Positions 54,004 to 61,664 of a stretch of 64,000 nucleotides of DNA are shown here, piece by piece. The notes below the pieces were generated by a model, which saw nothing but the letters and a program-made list of their open reading frames with translations, ran no database searches and was not told the origin of the DNA. Origin of the DNA: Mangrovimicrobium sp033283385 (GTDB taxonomy: Bacteria > Pseudomonadota > Gammaproteobacteria > Pseudomonadales > Halieaceae). The position numbers were made by a program, and so were the translations under genes. The DNA lies in contig JAWMQQ010000002.1 in NCBI GenBank assembly GCA_033283385.1, positions 558,001 through 622,000 on the forward strand, written 5' to 3'. Every line of letters starts with the position of its first letter. Position 1 is the first letter of the stretch.

Positions 54004-55179
54004 ATGAACCTGTTCCTGCGGCGCCTGTGCCTGCTGTCACTGCTGTTTTCCCTCGGCGCCTGTAGTACCGTCAGCGGCTGGTTCAGCTCTGACGACGACG
54101 ATCCTACCGCGCCTGCCGAACTGGTCGATTTCGACCAGACCGTGCGTATTCACAAGCTGTGGTCCACCGGGATTGGCGACGGCCAGGGCGACGGGTTCTA
54201 CAAGCTGCAGCCGGCAATCGGCGGCGATGTCATCTATGTCGCTTCCGCCGACGGTGAAGTGGATGCCATCCAGCGCGACAAGGGCAAGACGCTCTGGGAC
54301 ACCGACCTGGATCTCAACCTTTCCGGCGGTGTCGGCGTGTACGGTGACGCCCTGTTCGTGGGCAACCCCGATGGCCTGGTTTTGAAGCTGTCTGCGCAGG
54401 ACGGCAGTGTTCTGTGGAAGACTTCGGTCCCCGGTGAGGTGCTCGCGGCGCCGCAGAGCAATGGCCGGGTTGTCGTGGTACAGACCTACGATGGCAAGGT
54501 GCTGGGGCTGGACTTCGACAGCGGCGAAAAACTCTGGACCTACGATAGCGACGTGCCCGTGCTGACGATCCGCGGCACCTGCACCCCCATCGTCAACGGG
54601 AATGCGGTGTACGTCGGGTTTGCCAACGGCCGTGTGATGGGTTTCAACATCGATACCGGCGGGATCAACTGGGAAGTTCGCGTGGCTATCGCCCAGGGAC
54701 GGTCGGAAATCGATCGTATCGTAGACGTGGATGGCACCATGGAATTGGCCGGAGGCGAACTTTACGCCGCGAGCTACCACGGCAGGCTGGTCGCCATCGA
54801 GGCTTCCTCCGGCCGCAAACTCTGGCAGAAGGATGTGTCCTCCTACTCGGGTGTCTCCCAGGGCTTCAACAATGTCTATGTCGCCGACGAGGACGGAACG
54901 CTCAGCGCCTACTACCGCAACGGCCAGGGCCTGCGCTGGCAACAGCCTGCGCTGGCCTACCGCGGATTGTCCCGGCCCACACCCGTGAGCAGCTACGTCG
55001 CGGTGGTGGACTTCGACGGTTACCTGCATCTCGTCTCGCAGGTGGATGGCAGCTTTGTCGGCCGTGAACACATCGGCGGCGACGGTGCCCGCGCGGACAT
55101 GCTGTCCGATGGCAACATTCTTTACGTCTATACAAACAGCGGCAAGCTGATTGCCTACGAGGTCGTGCAGCGCGACTGA
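54004..55179 (+). CDS. bamB: Outer membrane protein assembly factor BamB
   Basis: This 391-residue lipoprotein (Cys20 in LLFSLGAC) forms an eight-bladed beta-propeller. Repeats such as VIYVASADGEVDAIQRDKG and VYVGFANGRVMGFNIDTG give the PQQ-like pattern. BamB binds BamA and helps insert outer-membrane barrels. Its stop overlaps the der start by one base (TGATG). Confidence 0.95.
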   Translation: MNLFLRRLCLLSLLFSLGACSTVSGWFSSDDDDPTAPAELVDFDQTVRIHKLWSTGIGDGQGDGFYKLQPAIGGDVIYVASADGEVDAIQRDKGKTLWDTDLDLNLSGGVGVYGDALFVGNPDGLVLKLSAQDGSVLWKTSVPGEVLAAPQSNGRVVVVQTYDGKVLGLDFDSGEKLWTYDSDVPVLTIRGTCTPIVNGNAVYVGFANGRVMGFNIDTGGINWEVRVAIAQGRSEIDRIVDVDGTMELAGGELYAASYHGRLVAIEASSGRKLWQKDVSSYSGVSQGFNNVYVADEDGTLSAYYRNGQGLRWQQPALAYRGLSRPTPVSSYVAVVDFDGYLHLVSQVDGSFVGREHIGGDGARADMLSDGNILYVYTNSGKLIAYEVVQRD

Positions 55180-56588
55180 TGCTCCCGGTTATCGCCCTGG
55201 TAGGGCGTCCCAATGTCGGAAAATCGACACTCTTCAACCAGCTCACGCGCTCGCGCGACGCGCTGGTGGCCGACCTCCCGGGCCTGACCCGGGACCGCAA
55301 GTACGGTGAAGGCCGGATCGACAGCCGCAATTTCATCGTCATCGATACCGGCGGTATCAGTGGCGAGGAGGAGGGCATCGACTCCAGGATGGCCGGGCAG
55401 TCCCTGCTGGCGATAGAAGAGGCGGATGCCGTGCTCTTTCTTGTCGATGCACGGGAGGGTCTCAACGCGGCGGACGAAGCACTGGCGACTCACCTGCGCC
55501 AGCGCAATAAACGTTTTCACCTGGTCGTGAACAAGATCGACGGAATCGACGAAAACGTCGCCCTCGGTGATTTCTACAGCCTCGGCATAGATTCGATGTT
55601 CGCCATCGCGGCGAGCCATGGGCGCGGTGTGCGCAGCATGATCGAACAGGTGCTCGAGGATTTTCCGGAAGAAGACGCCGAACTGCCCGCTGATGAGCAC
55701 AGTGGATCCATCCGGGTGGCAGTGGTGGGCAGGCCGAATGTCGGCAAGTCAACGCTGGTCAATCGCCTGCTGGGCGAGGACCGCGTCGTCGTCTACGACC
55801 AGCCCGGAACCACGCGTGACAGTATCTACATCAACTATCGTCGTGGCGATCGCGATTACACCTTGATCGATACGGCCGGGGTGCGCCGGCGCAAGAACGT
55901 GCGCGAGACGGTGGAAAAGTTTTCCATCGTGAAAACCCTGAAGGCCATCGACGACGCGCATGTCGTGATACTGGTAATGGACGCCCACGAGGGACTCGTC
56001 GACCAGGACATGCACCTCCTTGGTCACTGCGTCGATGCCGGCCGCGCCCTCGTGCTGGCCATCAACAAATGGGATGGCATTGAACCGCACCAGCGAGACT
56101 GGATTCGACAGGAACTGAGTCGCCGCCTGGTATTCGCGGACTACGCCGATACCCACTTTATCTCGGCCCTGCACGGCACCGGAGTCGGTCACCTGTATAA
56201 GTCGGTGGATGCGGCCTACAAGGCGGCGACACGCAAACTGGTAACCAATCAGTTGACCCGTATCCTGGAGGGCGCGGTGGCCGAACACGCACCTCCCATG
56301 GTCAATGGACGGCGCATCAAATTGCGCTACGCGCACGCCGGCGGGCAGAACCCTCCCCTGATCGTGATCCACGGCAACCAGACAGGCAAGGTACCAGCCA
56401 GTTACCAGCGTTATCTCGAAAAGCTGTTCCGCCGTGAACTGGACTTGCAGGGCACCCCGGTGCGAATCGAATTCCGGACCGCGGAAAACCCCTACGCCGA
56501 CAAGAGAAACAAGCTCACTCAACGCCAGGTGCAGCGTAAGCGCCGGATGATGGCGCACGTCAAAAAGAACAAAAAGAAGAACAAGTAA
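55179..56588 (+). CDS. der: Ribosome-associated GTPase Der (EngA)
   Basis: This 469-residue essential GTPase acts in 50S maturation. Two G domains are present, with GRPNVGKST at 9-17 and again at 184-192. DTGGISG and DTAGVRR are the two G3 regions. A C-terminal KH-like domain and a very basic tail (KKNKKKNK) follow. It is the last gene of the core run. Confidence 0.97.
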   Translation: MLPVIALVGRPNVGKSTLFNQLTRSRDALVADLPGLTRDRKYGEGRIDSRNFIVIDTGGISGEEEGIDSRMAGQSLLAIEEADAVLFLVDAREGLNAADEALATHLRQRNKRFHLVVNKIDGIDENVALGDFYSLGIDSMFAIAASHGRGVRSMIEQVLEDFPEEDAELPADEHSGSIRVAVVGRPNVGKSTLVNRLLGEDRVVVYDQPGTTRDSIYINYRRGDRDYTLIDTAGVRRRKNVRETVEKFSIVKTLKAIDDAHVVILVMDAHEGLVDQDMHLLGHCVDAGRALVLAINKWDGIEPHQRDWIRQELSRRLVFADYADTHFISALHGTGVGHLYKSVDAAYKAATRKLVTNQLTRILEGAVAEHAPPMVNGRRIKLRYAHAGGQNPPLIVIHGNQTGKVPASYQRYLEKLFRRELDLQGTPVRIEFRTAENPYADKRNKLTQRQVQRKRRMMAHVKKNKKKNK

Positions 56589-56589
56589 C

Positions 56590-56604
56590 ACACCTCAGGT
56601 GTGA
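56590..56604. repeat. Short palindrome after der
   Basis: CACACCT and AGGTGTG flank a single C, two bases after the der stop region. The loop is too short for a strong terminator; it could be a protein-binding dyad. Confidence 0.3.
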
Positions 56605-56670
56605 TAACAGTCTGCGATAGATTCATAACTCATTGAATTATCGGGAGAATAAAATTTCTCTCAGGAGTAC

Positions 56671-56698
56671 TTGTGTTCTATAAATCTAGTGTTATAGT
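56671..56698 (+). promoter_or_regulatory. Candidate promoter of the GntR/ABC operon
   Basis: TTGTGT (56671-56676) and TATAGT (56693-56698) are 16 bp apart in an AT-rich stretch, 50 bp before the first small gene. Confidence 0.45.
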
Positions 56699-56708
56699 TA
56701 TGCATAAC
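56697..56708. promoter_or_regulatory. 12-bp palindrome, candidate operator
   Basis: GTTATGCATAAC is a perfect palindrome that overlaps the end of the putative -10 box. A third GTTAT copy lies just upstream at 56691-56695. It is a natural binding site for the GntR-type repressor encoded at 58128, but this is inference. Confidence 0.5.
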
Positions 56709-56747
56709 AGTAGAACAACGATCCAATGGATCAATGAGGTAGGGACA

Positions 56748-56945
56748 ATGTACGTAAAATCGAGAAGGCAGGTCCTGGCCCACAGAAGCGACCGCGTGCT
56801 GGTACATGTGGGCCTGTTAATCGTCTGCGGTATGCTCAGCATACTCGGCCTCGGGTTCACGGCGCTGCTGTGCTTTCCGCCGGCTGCCGCTCTGGTCGAA
56901 GTTCTCTCGCTGGTATCGCCCACAGGCACCAGCCGGAGGATGTGA
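56748..56945 (+). CDS. Small membrane protein, unknown
   Basis: This 65-residue protein has one long hydrophobic stretch (residues 17-42, VLVHVGLLIVCGMLSILGLGFTALLC) after a basic N-terminus. I start it at 56748, where AGGTAGGG lies upstream, rather than at a GTG 75 bp earlier. No family is recognised. It is the first gene of a likely operon ending with an ABC transporter; the next gene starts 2 bp after its stop. Confidence 0.6.
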   Translation: MYVKSRRQVLAHRSDRVLVHVGLLIVCGMLSILGLGFTALLCFPPAAALVEVLSLVSPTGTSRRM

Positions 56946-56947
56946 CA

Positions 56948-57274
56948 GTGTTGCCCGGCATGAAAAGGACAATCATCGTCGTAGTGTGTAGCCTGTTCGC
57001 AGGCGCGGTTCAGGCCGCTCCCGGAATTGGCGATGCTGCATACCAGGTTCTGTCCCAGATGGGCCAGTGCCTCGAATTTGCCAGAGGTGAAGTTGCGGGA
57101 ATGTCGCTGGAACTGCTGCCACCGGACAGTAGCCGGCTTTTCTCCCTGCACGAGTTGGTGGCAACCCTCGGTATCGGCGCGCTCACGGTCCTCTTTTTCG
57201 TGCCGGCAGCGCTGGTTGCAGAGTGGTTCATGCGCCGGGCCGAGCAGGACGGCGACAGCTGCCGGGAAATATAG
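56948..57274 (+). CDS. Small exported or membrane protein, unknown
   Basis: This 108-residue protein starts at GTG with a perfect GGAGG site eight bases upstream. It has a signal-like helix (TIIVVVCSLFAGAVQA), a short periplasmic part, then a second helix near residues 76-98 (LGIGALTVLFFVPAALVAEWF). I do not recognise the family. Its stop lies one base before the start of the GSGD-repeat gene, implying coupling. Confidence 0.6.
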   Translation: MLPGMKRTIIVVVCSLFAGAVQAAPGIGDAAYQVLSQMGQCLEFARGEVAGMSLELLPPDSSRLFSLHELVATLGIGALTVLFFVPAALVAEWFMRRAEQDGDSCREI

Positions 57275-57275
57275 G

Positions 57276-58109
57276 ATGAAACAGGAATACCAGATGGCAC
57301 GTTGGATTTTGGGCATCGCCCTGCTGCTGGGCAGTATCGGGCTGCACGCCGAGACGCGAAGGGTTACGGACCTCGACATCAGCGAAGTGAGGGTGTTTGG
57401 CAGCGTCGAGGTGGAGATCAGCCAGGGTGACACCCCTGAACTCCTGCTCCGTGGCAAGCAAAGCGATCTCGACAAGGAACCCTTTTACATCCGAGGGAAT
57501 ACCCTGTTCCTGGGTGATTCCCAGACGCATCCCCACAGCAGTTTTTCCGGTGTGAAGTACAAGCTAACCATATCGGATCTGCGAGAGCTTCGGCTTGCGG
57601 GTAGCGGTGATGTCTTCGTCCGCCCGATGCAGTTGCCCAAATTGGAGGTTTCCATAGAAGGCTCCGGCAACGTGAAGCTGTTTTCCCTCAAGGCGGGTGC
57701 TGTAGACCTGAGAATCTCTGGTTCCGGGGACATACAGCTCGCAGAAGTTGATACGCCTTCACTGGAAATGCTCATATCGGGCTCTGGTGATATAGCCGTG
57801 GGTAAAACCCTGGCGAAATCGGCTGAGGCTACCATTACCGGCTCTGGCGACATCAGCGTGGACCAGGGAGAAGCCCCGGCCATGTCGACCGAGATCCGTA
57901 TTATCGGTGGGGGCACGGTAGACCTGTCTGGCCTGGATACACACACTGCCGAGGTCAGCATCATCGGTTCCGGCGATGCTACGGTGGGCACGGTCGACTC
58001 CTGGTTGAAGGTCCAGATTGTCGGTAGCGGTGACATCTACTACTCCGGCGACCCGAAGATCGACAGCACCATCCTGGGTGCTGGCGACCTGAACCGCCGT
58101 CGAAAGTAA
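57276..58109 (+). CDS. DUF2807 (head GIN domain) exported protein
   Basis: This 277-residue protein has a signal peptide (ILGIALLLGSIGLHA) and about nine copies of a G-S-G-D/N motif spaced roughly every 20 residues (LRLAGSGDVFV, SIEGSGNVKLF, RISGSGDIQLA, LISGSGDIAVG, TITGSGDISVD and others). This is the GIN/DUF2807 pattern, which folds as a right-handed beta solenoid. It should be periplasmic or surface exposed; function unknown. The ATG at 57276 directly follows the upstream stop; an ATG 18 bp later has a somewhat better ribosome site. Confidence 0.85.
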   Translation: MKQEYQMARWILGIALLLGSIGLHAETRRVTDLDISEVRVFGSVEVEISQGDTPELLLRGKQSDLDKEPFYIRGNTLFLGDSQTHPHSSFSGVKYKLTISDLRELRLAGSGDVFVRPMQLPKLEVSIEGSGNVKLFSLKAGAVDLRISGSGDIQLAEVDTPSLEMLISGSGDIAVGKTLAKSAEATITGSGDISVDQGEAPAMSTEIRIIGGGTVDLSGLDTHTAEVSIIGSGDATVGTVDSWLKVQIVGSGDIYYSGDPKIDSTILGAGDLNRRRK

Positions 58110-58127
58110 TCAGCGGGAGCGCGCCAC

Positions 58128-58502
58128 GTGACCGTGGAATGGAACGATAAACAGCCGATTTACCGGCAGCTGCGCGACCTTGTGGCACAGCGCATCATGG
58201 ATGGAACATTCCCCGAGGGCGAAGCTGTCCCCTCGGTGCGCCAGGTCGCAGCGGACTACCAGATAAATCACCTCACCGTCGGCAAGGCGTACCAGGAACT
58301 CGTAGACGAAGGTTTGCTGGAGAAACGTCGCGGACTGGGCATGTTCGTGCGTACCGGCGCCAGCGGCTCGCTGACCATTAACGAAAAGCAGCGATTTATT
58401 GAAGAGGAAATCCCGGCGTTCAGGGATCGGGCCAAAGTCCTCGGCATGAGCTTACGTGAGGTCGCCGATATGTTGCTCGACGACAGTGGAGAAAACCAAT
58501 GA
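58128..58502 (+). CDS. GntR-family repressor, YtrA type
   Basis: This 124-residue protein starts at GTG and has a GntR winged helix (PIYRQLRDLVAQRIMDGTFPEG in part, SVRQVAADYQINHLTVGKAYQEL). It has only a short C-terminal helical extension, as in YtrA proteins that sit beside ABC transporter genes. ATGA overlap with the next gene ties it to the transporter. It probably represses its own operon; the ligand is unknown, though YtrA relatives answer to cell-wall-active agents. Confidence 0.88.
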   Translation: MTVEWNDKQPIYRQLRDLVAQRIMDGTFPEGEAVPSVRQVAADYQINHLTVGKAYQELVDEGLLEKRRGLGMFVRTGASGSLTINEKQRFIEEEIPAFRDRAKVLGMSLREVADMLLDDSGENQ

Positions 58503-59353
58503 GTAATATCGTCGAGTCAAAGGGGTTGACCCGTCGTTTCGGTGACTTTGTTGCCGTGGATAACGTGGACCTGAGCATTCCGGCCGGTTCGGTGCTTGGC
58601 CTGATCGGTCCCAATGGCGCGGGCAAGACAACCATGTTGCGATCCCTGCTGGGGCTGGCCAGCTACGAAGGTGAACTGAACGTCCTCGGGTACGCGCCGC
58701 GCAGTGAGCGGGCCACGTTGATGGAAGAGGTCTGCTTTATCGCTGATACAGCCGTACTGCCGCGATGGATGCGGGTGGAACAACTGCTGGATTATGTGTC
58801 AGGTGTGCATCCGCGGTTCAGCCGGGAGCGGGCTGAAAACTTCCTGAACAGTACAGAAGTCGGCCCTCGCAAGCGTATTCGCGACCTGTCGAAGGGGATG
58901 ATGGTCCAGCTTCACCTCGCCATCGTCATGGCGATCGACGCCCGTTTGCTGGTTCTGGATGAGCCCACGCTGGGCCTGGATTTGCTGTTCCGCAAGCGTT
59001 TTTATGAGCAGCTGATTTCGGATTACTACGATCAGGATCGCACCATAATTATCTCGACTCACCAGGTGGATGAAGTCCAGCACATCCTCACCGATGTGAT
59101 GTTCCTGAGCCATGGGAAAATGGTCCTGTCGCGTTCGATGCAGGAGATCGAGGACAACTTCGTCCAGCTCAACGCGGTTGGGGAAGCCGCCGGTAAGGCG
59201 CTGGCAATCCCGCATGTGGGCTCCCACGGGATACTCGGTGGTCGGGCAGTCATTTACGAGGGTGTCAGCCGCGAGGCACTGGCGCCGCTTGGCCAGGTGC
59301 GGACACCCTCAGTGTCGGACCTGTTCGTGGCGATGATGGGAGGGGACAAGTAA
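58499..59353 (+). CDS. ABC transporter ATP-binding protein
   Basis: This 284-residue ATPase has Walker A GPNGAGKTT near residue 37, an atypical signature RDLSKGMMVQLHLA, and Walker B RLLVLDEPTLGLD. The histidine switch is STHQVDE. The C-terminal 60 residues are a non-catalytic domain. It overlaps the GntR gene by 4 bp and the permease gene by one base. It resembles YtrB-type transporters that work in peptide or lipid stress responses. Confidence 0.92.
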   Translation: MSNIVESKGLTRRFGDFVAVDNVDLSIPAGSVLGLIGPNGAGKTTMLRSLLGLASYEGELNVLGYAPRSERATLMEEVCFIADTAVLPRWMRVEQLLDYVSGVHPRFSRERAENFLNSTEVGPRKRIRDLSKGMMVQLHLAIVMAIDARLLVLDEPTLGLDLLFRKRFYEQLISDYYDQDRTIIISTHQVDEVQHILTDVMFLSHGKMVLSRSMQEIEDNFVQLNAVGEAAGKALAIPHVGSHGILGGRAVIYEGVSREALAPLGQVRTPSVSDLFVAMMGGDK

Positions 59354-60438
59354 TGGCTTCTGCGCGTTCAGTGCGATTGTTCACGTTGCTCCAGCGCGAA
59401 CTGCAGGAATACAAGCTCTCACTGGTGTGGACGCCCGTCATCATTGCCGGTGTTCTGGTCTTCCTTATGCTGCTGGGCCTGTTTGTCGGGGCCAGGTTCA
59501 ATGCCCTTGGCGATGGCGTACTCAACATGGTGATCTCGCAGGAGATGGCGGTTCACCCTTCTGTTGTCATCAATATCGACGACGAAAAGCTGGCGCGTGT
59601 GACTCACTCGGACTCGGGAAGCGCCTCCGGCAATCTCTCCGAGCCGGGGTACAGTCCGCCCGATCCGCAGGCACAACCGCTGCCCGATGAAGCCTGGAAT
59701 TTCTCACGCGAGTGGCGATTTGAACCCAGGACCAGGGAGAAACAGGGGTACGAGACAGAGGTGTCGGGAAGCCTGAACCCGATGGTGGCACTGCCGCATA
59801 TGCTGCTGCTGGTAGTGCTGGTTATCGTGACGGTCAACTACCTCCTCGGCTCGCTCTACAATGATCGCAAAGACCGAAGCATTCTCTTCTGGAAGTCGAT
59901 GCCTGTTTCCGAGTGGGAGGAAGTGCTTACCCGGTTCTGTGTCGGCCTGGTCGTGGCGCCGGCGATCTACATTGGAGTATCGCTGGTGCTGCAGGTCCTT
60001 CTCGTGGCACTTTCCATGTTGGTGGCGTGGCGCATGGGCGCCGACCCCTGGGAAGGCATCTGGAGCAATATCCAGTTGTTCAGCCTGTTCTCGCGGGAAG
60101 TCGGCGGGTGGATCATGACAGCGATCTGGATCGCACCTTGCTATGGCTGGTTGTTGCTGGCGTCGAGTTGGGCGAAACGCACCCCGTCATTCGCCGCCGT
60201 GGTGCCGATAGTCGTACTGGTGCTCGGAGAGATGATCCTGTTTGGATCCGGGCATATCGCGGCGGCCATCAAGCAGCACCTGCCGCACTTTATCGGTGGG
60301 GATGGGGAGACAGAGTTGTACTTCGTCACTGCCTATTGGTCGTCGGTGGACTGGGTAAGCCTGGTACTGGGATTGCTGTTTGCCGCTGCAACCCTGTTCG
60401 GTGCGGTGTACCTGCGGCGCTATCGCTTTGAAATCTGA
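59353..60438 (+). CDS. ABC-2-type transporter permease
   Basis: This 361-residue protein has an N-terminal helix (residues 28-48), a large extracytoplasmic loop of about 100 residues with many charged and Pro residues, and five C-terminal helices (for example LLLVVLVIVTVNYLLGSLY). DRSILFWKSMPVS is the coupling segment found in ABC-2 permeases. It partners the ATPase at 58499. Its stop overlaps the Nramp-like start by 11 bp. Confidence 0.88.
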   Translation: MASARSVRLFTLLQRELQEYKLSLVWTPVIIAGVLVFLMLLGLFVGARFNALGDGVLNMVISQEMAVHPSVVINIDDEKLARVTHSDSGSASGNLSEPGYSPPDPQAQPLPDEAWNFSREWRFEPRTREKQGYETEVSGSLNPMVALPHMLLLVVLVIVTVNYLLGSLYNDRKDRSILFWKSMPVSEWEEVLTRFCVGLVVAPAIYIGVSLVLQVLLVALSMLVAWRMGADPWEGIWSNIQLFSLFSREVGGWIMTAIWIAPCYGWLLLASSWAKRTPSFAAVVPIVVLVLGEMILFGSGHIAAAIKQHLPHFIGGDGETELYFVTAYWSSVDWVSLVLGLLFAAATLFGAVYLRRYRFEI

Positions 60439-61663
60439 GGGCACGGCGCCTGGAAAGCGGGGCCTGTTCGGCCCCGGTCTCCTGGTCGCTGCTGCCTTTA
60501 TCGGGCCTGGCACGGTCACTACGGCAAGTGTTGCCGGTGCGACGTACGGCTACGGGTTGCTCTGGGCTCTGCTGTTCTCTGTGCTCGCCACCATCATCCT
60601 GCAGGAAATGACGGCGCGTCTCGGCCTGGTGACGGGGCGAGGCCTGTCCGAAGCCATGCGCCGCGAATTTTCCGGTCACTGGATGGCCAGTGGTGCAGCG
60701 CTGCTGGTAGTCGCCGCGGTGGGCTTCGGTAACGCCGCCTACCAGGCTGGAAACCTCACCGGGGCGGCCATGGGCTTGAGTGCGCTCGGCGGCCTCGATC
60801 GGCGCTGGTGGATTCTGGGGGTTGGATTGCTTGCCGCGGGCTTACTGGCAAGCGGGCGCTATCGGCTCATAGAGAGATCGCTCATCGTCCTCGTGCTGGC
60901 GATGAGCTCGGTTTTTGCGGCGACTTTCCTGATGCTCAAGCCCGCTCTCCCCGAATTGCTGGCGTCAGCTGTGCATCCCGCACTGCCGCCGGGCTCCGTG
61001 CTGACAGTACTGGCGTTGATCGGGACCACCGTCGTGCCCTATAACCTTTTCCTGCACGCCAGCGCTGTCTCTGAAAAATGGCGGGGAGCTGCTGACATGC
61101 AGGGAGCCCTCCGGTCGGCACGCACGGATACCGTACTGTCCATCGGTCTGGGCGGGCTGGTGACCCTGGCTATCCTGGGAACGGCAGCCGCGGCATTCTT
61201 CGGTTCCGGTGTCGCTGTATCAGCCGTAAACATGGCCCAGCAGTTGGAGCCCCTGCTCGGATCCGCTGCCCGGTATTTCTTCGCTTCGGGGTTGTTTGCC
61301 GCCGGGCTGAGCAGTGCTATCACGGCACCGCTAGCGGGTGCCTACGCGGTGTGTGGTGCTTTTGGTTGGCCCACTGCCATGGACGCGCCCCGGTTCCGGA
61401 TGGTCTGGGCAGCGATACTCGCGATCGGTATGTGCTTCGCACTGGTGGGCAGCAGCCCTGTTGCGGCCATCCTCTTTGCACAGGCAGCCAACGGTCTGTT
61501 ACTGCCGATCAGTGCCGTATTCCTGTTGTTCGTGATGAACCGTTCGGGCGAACTGGGGAGCTACCGCAACGGTATTTTCAGCAACCTGGCCGGAGGGCTG
61601 GTCGTCCTGGTAACCGTTGCCCTGGGCTTGTTGAAGCTGTCAGGCGTATTTGGCCTGGTTTGA
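60428..61663 (+). CDS. Nramp-fold transporter with altered metal site
   Basis: This 411-residue membrane protein has about eleven helices and an Nramp pattern (FGPGLLVAAAFIGPGTVTTASVAGATYGYG in part). The usual helix-1 DPGN is GPGT here (residues 26-29) and the helix-6 MPH is VPY (203-205). Known Nramp ligands Asp, Asn, Met and His are all missing, so Mn/Fe transport of the classical kind is unlikely. TTG 60428 is the best start; it lies inside the permease end, so translation may be coupled. Substrate unknown; Mg, Al or a non-metal are open. Confidence 0.8.
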   Translation: MKSEGTAPGKRGLFGPGLLVAAAFIGPGTVTTASVAGATYGYGLLWALLFSVLATIILQEMTARLGLVTGRGLSEAMRREFSGHWMASGAALLVVAAVGFGNAAYQAGNLTGAAMGLSALGGLDRRWWILGVGLLAAGLLASGRYRLIERSLIVLVLAMSSVFAATFLMLKPALPELLASAVHPALPPGSVLTVLALIGTTVVPYNLFLHASAVSEKWRGAADMQGALRSARTDTVLSIGLGGLVTLAILGTAAAAFFGSGVAVSAVNMAQQLEPLLGSAARYFFASGLFAAGLSSAITAPLAGAYAVCGAFGWPTAMDAPRFRMVWAAILAIGMCFALVGSSPVAAILFAQAANGLLLPISAVFLLFVMNRSGELGSYRNGIFSNLAGGLVVLVTVALGLLKLSGVFGLV

Positions 61664-61664
61664 A

